From JAXMEQ01 sp046348225 (GTDB lineage Bacteria > Pseudomonadota > Gammaproteobacteria > Burkholderiales > Burkholderiaceae_C), in contig JAXMEQ010000008.1 of NCBI GenBank assembly GCA_046348225.1, positions 1-64,000 of the forward strand: a stretch of DNA of 64,000 bases. Direction: 5' to 3'. Below the pieces are notes generated by a model. It was not told the origin of the DNA. It ran no database searches and saw only the letters and a program-made list of their open reading frames with translations. A program made the position numbers and the translations under genes. This document shows positions 60,067 through 64,000 of the stretch, in pieces (positions within the stretch are counted from its first letter, which is position 1; each line of letters opens with the position of its first letter).

Positions 60067-60849
60067 ATGCAGGTGCTGGTGACCCGGCCTGCGCGCGAGG
60101 CGCAGTTGTGGGTGGCGTGGCTGCGGGGCCGCGGTCTCAACGCACAGCCCTTGCCGCTCATGGAGATCGTGGCTGCGCGGGATCCGCTGCCTCTGCAGGC
60201 GGCCTGGGCCGGTCTTGCCGGCTACGACGCACTGATGTTCGTCAGTGGCAACGCGGTCGATCATTTCTTTGGTTCAAATATGCCTGCAGCCCGCGCCGGT
60301 GCTGCGTGGGGCGCTATCAATTTCAGAGCATGGTCGACCGGCCCGGGCACTGCGGAGGCCCTGCACCGGGCCGGTGTGCCGGCCGTGCGCATCGACACAC
60401 CCGCCGCCGACGCGGGGCAGTTCGATTCGGAAGCGCTGTGGCAACAGGTGCGCGGCCAGGTGGTGGCGGGATTTCGCGTGCTGATCGTGCGTGGCGGCGA
60501 CGCGGCCGGCCGCCTCGCCGGTCGCGACTGGCTGGCGCGCCAGCTGCAAGCTGCGGGCGCCGTGGTGGAGGAGGTGGCGGTGTACGAGCGACAGCTGCCC
60601 GACTGGTCGGCCGCACAGCGCACACTGGCGGCGGGCGCCGCCGGTGACGGCAGCGTGTGGCTGTTCAGCAGCTCGGAAGCCATCGGCAATCTGCAGCACC
60701 TGTTGCCGGGCCAGCCCTGGCAGGCGGCCCGTGCGGTGGCCACGCACCCGCGCATTGCCCAGGCCGCGCGGGATGCCGGTTTCGGTGTTGTTTGCGAGTC
60801 ACGACCGGCCCTGGCCGATGTGGTGGCGTCGATAGAATCCATCGCATGA
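60067..60849 (+). CDS. hemD: Uroporphyrinogen-III synthase
   Basis: HemD closes and flips the D-ring to form uroporphyrinogen III. The 260-residue protein has the low-conservation two-domain HemD fold, with VLVTRPAREA at the start and FVSGNAVDHFF and STGPGTAEAL as landmarks. Between these two the segment SNMPAARAGAAWGAINFRA comes from a dispersed repeat, so the protein carries a repeat-encoded insertion of about 19 residues. It overlaps hemX by ATGA (60846-60849). Confidence 0.92.
   Translation: MQVLVTRPAREAQLWVAWLRGRGLNAQPLPLMEIVAARDPLPLQAAWAGLAGYDALMFVSGNAVDHFFGSNMPAARAGAAWGAINFRAWSTGPGTAEALHRAGVPAVRIDTPAADAGQFDSEALWQQVRGQVVAGFRVLIVRGGDAAGRLAGRDWLARQLQAAGAVVEEVAVYERQLPDWSAAQRTLAAGAAGDGSVWLFSSSEAIGNLQHLLPGQPWQAARAVATHPRIAQAARDAGFGVVCESRPALADVVASIESIA
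60273..60330 (+). repeat. Dispersed palindromic repeat, copy 9 (inside hemD)
   Basis: Plus-strand copy: TTCAAATATGCCTGCAGCCC, TGCGTGGGGCGCTATC, AATTTCAGAGCA. It keeps the hemD frame open and adds residues between two conserved segments of the first HemD domain. The orientation is the same as the gene. Confidence 0.8.
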
Positions 60850-61892
60850 CGCCCGCCGAGCCCGAGACGCCGCCCGAGCCCTCACCAGCCCAGGCGCCGG
60901 CCCCGGAGCCGGCGGCCGTGTCGCGCGCCATGCTGTTCAGTGTGGCGCTGGTGGCCGTGGCGGCGCTGTTGGCCTGTGCCTTGCTGTGGCAAAAGCTCAG
61001 CACCATCCAGGAACAGCTGGCACGCCAGAGTGCCGACGCCGGCAACCTCTCGGTGGAAGCGCGGGCGCTGGCCCGGCAGGCGCAGGACCTGGCGCGCGAA
61101 ACCGCCGCCCGCCAGGCCGTGACCGACGCCCGCGTGAGCGAGGTCGCCTTGCAGCGCACCCAGCTCGAGGAACTGATGCAGAGCCTGTCGCGTTCGCGGG
61201 ACGAGAATCTGGTGGTGGACATCGAGTCGGCCCTGCGGCTGGCGCAGCAGCAGGCCCAGCTGACCGGTAGCGTGGAGCCGCTGCTGGCCGCGCTGCGCAC
61301 CGCCGACCAGCGCATCGGCCGGGCCGCCCAGCCCCGGCTGAACCGGCTGCGCACTGCGATCCTGCGCGACATCGACCGCATCAAGGCGGCTCCGGTGACG
61401 GACTTGCCGGCGGTGCTGGCGCGGCTGGACGATCTGGTGCGCCAGACCGACGAACTGCCGGTCGCCAATGCGGTGGGTCGGGCGGCGCTGGCCGCGCCGC
61501 GCAAGGCCACCGCCAGTGAACCGGTGCCCGAGTGGTGGCAGCGCGGCCTCGCGGTGCTGCGCGAGGAGGCCCGCAACCTGGTGCGCGTGAGCCGCATCGA
61601 ACAGCCCGACGCAGTGCTGCTGTCACCCGAACAGACCTTCTTCCTGCGCGAGAACCTCAAGCTCACGCTGCTCAACGCGCGGCTGGGCCTGCTGGCGCGC
61701 CAGCCGGAAGCAGCCCGCGCGGACCTGGCGGCTGCAGCGGTCGCATTGGGCAAGTATTTCGACCCCGCTGCTCGACGCACCCAGGCCGCCGCCACGCTGC
61801 TGCAGCAGGTGCAGGCGCAACTCAAGGGCGCCGAGCTTCCCCGCATTGACGAAACCCTGGCCGCGCTGACCACGGCCAGCGCCGGGCGCTAA
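60846..61892 (+). CDS. hemX: HemX-like membrane protein (uroporphyrinogen-III C-methyltransferase-like)
   Basis: A 348-residue inner-membrane protein. A Pro/Glu-rich cytoplasmic N-terminus is followed by one helix at 29-48 and a long coiled coil (50-110), then a helical domain. It is annotated as HemX in hem operons; despite its family name it has no SAM-binding methyltransferase domain. It overlaps hemD by ATGA and precedes hemY. Confidence 0.9.
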   Translation: MTPAEPETPPEPSPAQAPAPEPAAVSRAMLFSVALVAVAALLACALLWQKLSTIQEQLARQSADAGNLSVEARALARQAQDLARETAARQAVTDARVSEVALQRTQLEELMQSLSRSRDENLVVDIESALRLAQQQAQLTGSVEPLLAALRTADQRIGRAAQPRLNRLRTAILRDIDRIKAAPVTDLPAVLARLDDLVRQTDELPVANAVGRAALAAPRKATASEPVPEWWQRGLAVLREEARNLVRVSRIEQPDAVLLSPEQTFFLRENLKLTLLNARLGLLARQPEAARADLAAAAVALGKYFDPAARRTQAAATLLQQVQAQLKGAELPRIDETLAALTTASAGR

Positions 61893-61904
61893 CGCCGTCA
61901 CCCC

Positions 61905-63170
61905 ATGCGCGCGGCACTCTGGTTTCTGGCCCTGTTCGGCGTTGCCGTGGCGATTGCACTGTTTGCCGGCAACAACCAGGGCACGGTGACGCTGTTCTGG
62001 CCGCCCTGGCGGGTCGACCTGTCGCTCAACCTGGTGCTGCTGTTGCTGCTGGCCGGCTTCGTGTTCGTTCACGCCGCGCTGCGCGCGCTGGCCGCGCTGT
62101 TTGACCTGCCGGAGCAGGCCAGGCGCTGGCGTACCCAGCAAAAGGAACGGGCCATGCACGCTGCCTTGCTGGACGCGCTGGCGCAGCTCAACGCCGGGCG
62201 TTTCCTGCGCGCGCGCAAATCGGCGCAGGCCGTGCTGGCGCAGGAAAAATCGCTGGCCGCTGCCGGTGAACCGCCTGCGTATGGCAGCCAGATCCGGGGG
62301 CTGGCGCATCTGCTGGCGGCCGAGAGTGCACAGGCGCTGCAGGACAAGGCGTCGCGCGACGAGCACCTGCGCGACGCCCTGGCGCAGGCCACCGCGCGCC
62401 CGGTGGCGACCGGTACCCAGCAGGTGCAGGAAGGGGCCTTGCTGCGCGCGGCCAGCTGGGCCCTGCAGGACCGCGACCCGCAGGCCGCCATGGGCTGGCT
62501 GGCAGGGCTGCCGCAAGGCGCCGCGCGCCGCACGCTGGCGCTGCGCATCAAGCTCAAGGCGGCACGCCAGGCGCGGGAAAGCGCCGAGGCGCTGGACACC
62601 GCGCGGCTGCTGGCCAAACACAGGGCCTTTTCGCCCATGGCGGCGCAGAGCATTGTGCGGGGCCTGGCCGTGGACCTGCTCAACGGCGCGCACGATACGG
62701 CGCAGCTGCAGCGGGCCTGGGACTCGCTGGAGCCGGCCGAACGCCAGATGCCGGAACTGGCCATTCACGCGGCGCAGCGCATCACCGCGCTTGGGGGCGA
62801 CGCCTTCCTGGCCCGTGCCTGGCTGCTGCCGGTGTGGGAGCAGCAGGCCACCTTGGGCGACAGCCTGCGCGTGAAACTGGTGCGGGCGCTGGAGGCGGGG
62901 CTCGACTCGATTGACGGGGCCTGGCTGGCACGCATCGAGGCGGCTCACCAGAACAACCCGCGCGATGCGACGCTGCAGTACCTGGCGGGAATGGCCTGCA
63001 TGAAGCGCCAGCTCTGGGGCAAGGCGCAGCAACTGCTCACGCATGCCGCGCTCGGCCTGCAGGACATGGGCCTGCACCGCAATGCCTGGTGCGCGCTGGC
63101 CCTGCTGGCCGAGCAGCGTGGGGACGAACGCGCAGCGGCCGACGCCTGGAAGCGGGCTGCCCAGGCCTGA
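61905..63170 (+). CDS. hemY: Heme biosynthesis-associated TPR protein HemY
   Basis: A 421-residue protein with two N-terminal helices (4-22 and 40-58) and TPR-like helical repeats to the end. It is the fourth gene of hemCDXY. Its precise role in heme supply is not known; it is not the Bacillus protoporphyrinogen oxidase of the same name. A bidirectional terminator follows. Confidence 0.9.
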   Translation: MRAALWFLALFGVAVAIALFAGNNQGTVTLFWPPWRVDLSLNLVLLLLLAGFVFVHAALRALAALFDLPEQARRWRTQQKERAMHAALLDALAQLNAGRFLRARKSAQAVLAQEKSLAAAGEPPAYGSQIRGLAHLLAAESAQALQDKASRDEHLRDALAQATARPVATGTQQVQEGALLRAASWALQDRDPQAAMGWLAGLPQGAARRTLALRIKLKAARQARESAEALDTARLLAKHRAFSPMAAQSIVRGLAVDLLNGAHDTAQLQRAWDSLEPAERQMPELAIHAAQRITALGGDAFLARAWLLPVWEQQATLGDSLRVKLVRALEAGLDSIDGAWLARIEAAHQNNPRDATLQYLAGMACMKRQLWGKAQQLLTHAALGLQDMGLHRNAWCALALLAEQRGDERAAADAWKRAAQA

Positions 63171-63185
63171 ACCGGCGCTGCAGTG

Positions 63186-63224
63186 AAAAAGGGCCGCGCC
63201 ACGGAAGTGGCACGGCCCTTTTTT
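63186..63224. terminator. Bidirectional terminator between hemY and rne
   Basis: AAAAAGGGCCG..GCCAC and GTGGC..CGGCCCTTTTT form a long stem with a GGAA-type loop and one mismatched pair, flanked by A and T runs. It can stop both hemY and the convergent rne transcript. Confidence 0.9.
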
Positions 63225-63240
63225 CCGGGGTGGCGGCTGC

Positions 63241-64000
63241 TTACTGCGCCGGTTCTTCGAAGGGCAGCGTCATGTTGCGCAGGTCGCGGCGGGTTTCCAC
63301 CAGCACCAGCGGGCCCTCGTCAATCACCACCGCAGGGGGCCGCTCGCGCGGCACACGCACCGGCTTGGGCTCGGCCGCGATGGCTGCCTGCACGGCAGCC
63401 ACTTTTTCCGCATCGGAGTTGACCCACTGCAGGCCCGAACCTTCCGCCACCTGCACCAGGTCTGCCACCGGCAGCTGGAAAGGGCTGACCTTGGGCAGGC
63501 CACCGGTCTTACCGGCCGCAGGTGCCGCCACTGCGGCGGCGGGTGTCGCCAGCGGCGCAGCCGGCGCCGACACGCGTGGGGCCACAGGGGCCGGCGCTGC
63601 CGGCGCGTCCATGGCCGGTGCCATCCCGCCGTTGCTGTCGTCTTCCTGCACAAAACCGGTGGCGTAGCGCGGGCGGCGGGTCTCGGGGGCTTCGGTCTCG
63701 GTGCTGTCGGGCGTTGCGGCTTCCGGCAGGGCCTGGGCCTGCGGTTCGGCGTCATCGCGTGCCGGGCGCTCGCCGCGGTCACCCCGTTCGCGGCGGTCAC
63801 GACCGTAGCGGTCGCGGCCGCGGCGTTCGCGGCGCTCTTCGCCGGCCGGTGCGTCCTGGCCATCACGCGGTGCGTCGCGCTGCCCATTCTCGGCAGCGGC
63901 GGCATCGGTCGCCAGCGCGGTTTGCAGCACTGTACCGTCGGTCGCTGGCGCGGTGGCGTCAAACAGTTCCGGGTTGGCGGCCGCGCCGTCCGGACGCGGG
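63241..64000 (-). CDS. rne: Ribonuclease E, C-terminal part (5' end outside window)
   Basis: The open frame runs from the window edge to a TAA at 63241 and encodes the C-terminal scaffold of RNase E, the core of the RNA degradosome. It is low-complexity and Ala/Pro-rich with an Arg-rich RNA-binding stretch (ERRGRDRYGRDRRERGDRGE) and ends in NMTLPFEEPAQ, characteristic of betaproteobacterial Rne. No catalytic part is in the window. RppH, whose gene is at 29373-30035, acts upstream of RNase E in mRNA decay. Confidence 0.85.
   Translation of the reverse strand, partial: PRPDGAAANPELFDATAPATDGTVLQTALATDAAAAENGQRDAPRDGQDAPAGEERRERRGRDRYGRDRRERGDRGERPARDDAEPQAQALPEAATPDSTETEAPETRRPRYATGFVQEDDSNGGMAPAMDAPAAPAPVAPRVSAPAAPLATPAAAVAAPAAGKTGGLPKVSPFQLPVADLVQVAEGSGLQWVNSDAEKVAAVQAAIAAEPKPVRVPRERPPAVVIDEGPLVLVETRRDLRNMTLPFEEPAQ

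Overview
The window is GC-rich chromosomal DNA, densely packed with housekeeping genes. Gene order and protein families point to a betaproteobacterium of the Burkholderiales, most likely family Comamonadaceae (Polaromonas/Rhodoferax/Variovorax-like). Evidence includes accB-accC-prmA, pilB-pilC-pilD-coaE-zapD-yacG, ispB facing rplU-rpmA-obgE-proB, a fused isobutyryl-CoA mutase, and argH next to an AlgZ/AlgR-type two-component pair and hemC-hemD-hemX-hemY. I see no prophage, insertion sequence, CRISPR array or rRNA operon. The genus is an inference from gene content and was not tested by a search.

Layout. 1-8.5 kb: end of an unknown gene, mpl (murein recycling), an unknown conserved gene, a TlpA-like thioredoxin, accB-accC-prmA, a zinc-ribbon membrane protein, a PfkB-type sugar kinase and an SDR oxidoreductase. 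8.6-15.9 kb: icmF behind a perfect 22-bp palindrome, then a TRAP transporter (dctP-dctQ-dctM) whose large permease carries a one-base frameshift inside a KEPP repeat tract. 16-24.8 kb: rhodanese, argJ, a DUF815 ATPase and a MutT-type Nudix protein on the plus strand. Facing them on the minus strand are yacG, zapD, coaE, pilD, pilC, pilB and tRNA-Pro(CGG). 24.9-35.2 kb: ispB, ribosomal L21/L27, obgE, proB, a CNP1-like protein, rppH, proS, a lytic transglycosylase, a CNNM/CBS membrane protein, an AAA ATPase and monothiol glutaredoxin. 35.2-44.5 kb: prmC, prfA, hemA, a small membrane protein, yaaA, a prolyl-4-hydroxylase-like enzyme, a hydrolase, queF, an enoyl-CoA hydratase/isomerase, a transglutaminase-like protein and a small membrane protein. 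44.6-47.8 kb: a compact extracytoplasmic metal/heme cluster made of a cupredoxin-like protein, an exported truncated hemoglobin, a DUF3034 protein, a Tat-exported ferritin-like protein and a cytochrome c. 47.9-54.4 kb: dinB, a degenerate BLUF protein, an lldD-type dehydrogenase, gdhA and argH. 54.4-64 kb: the AlgZ/AlgR-type pair, ppc, hemC-hemD-hemX-hemY and the C-terminal end of rne, which runs off the window.

How genes work together. Heme supply is split between hemA and hemCDXY. Type IV pilus assembly genes share a transcription unit with CoA synthesis and division genes. The two translation blocks (rplU/rpmA/obgE and prmC/prfA) are standard.

The most unusual feature is a family of at least nine short (about 45-60 bp) imperfectly palindromic repeats. 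Several copies lie inside coding regions: in the middle of hemD, in the REC-LytTR linker, as the signal peptide of the cupredoxin-like protein, in a small membrane protein, and as the 3' ends of mpl, the Nudix gene and dinB. Other points worth a second look are the exported globin/copper/ferritin-like cluster and a BLUF protein in which the photoactive Gln is Glu.
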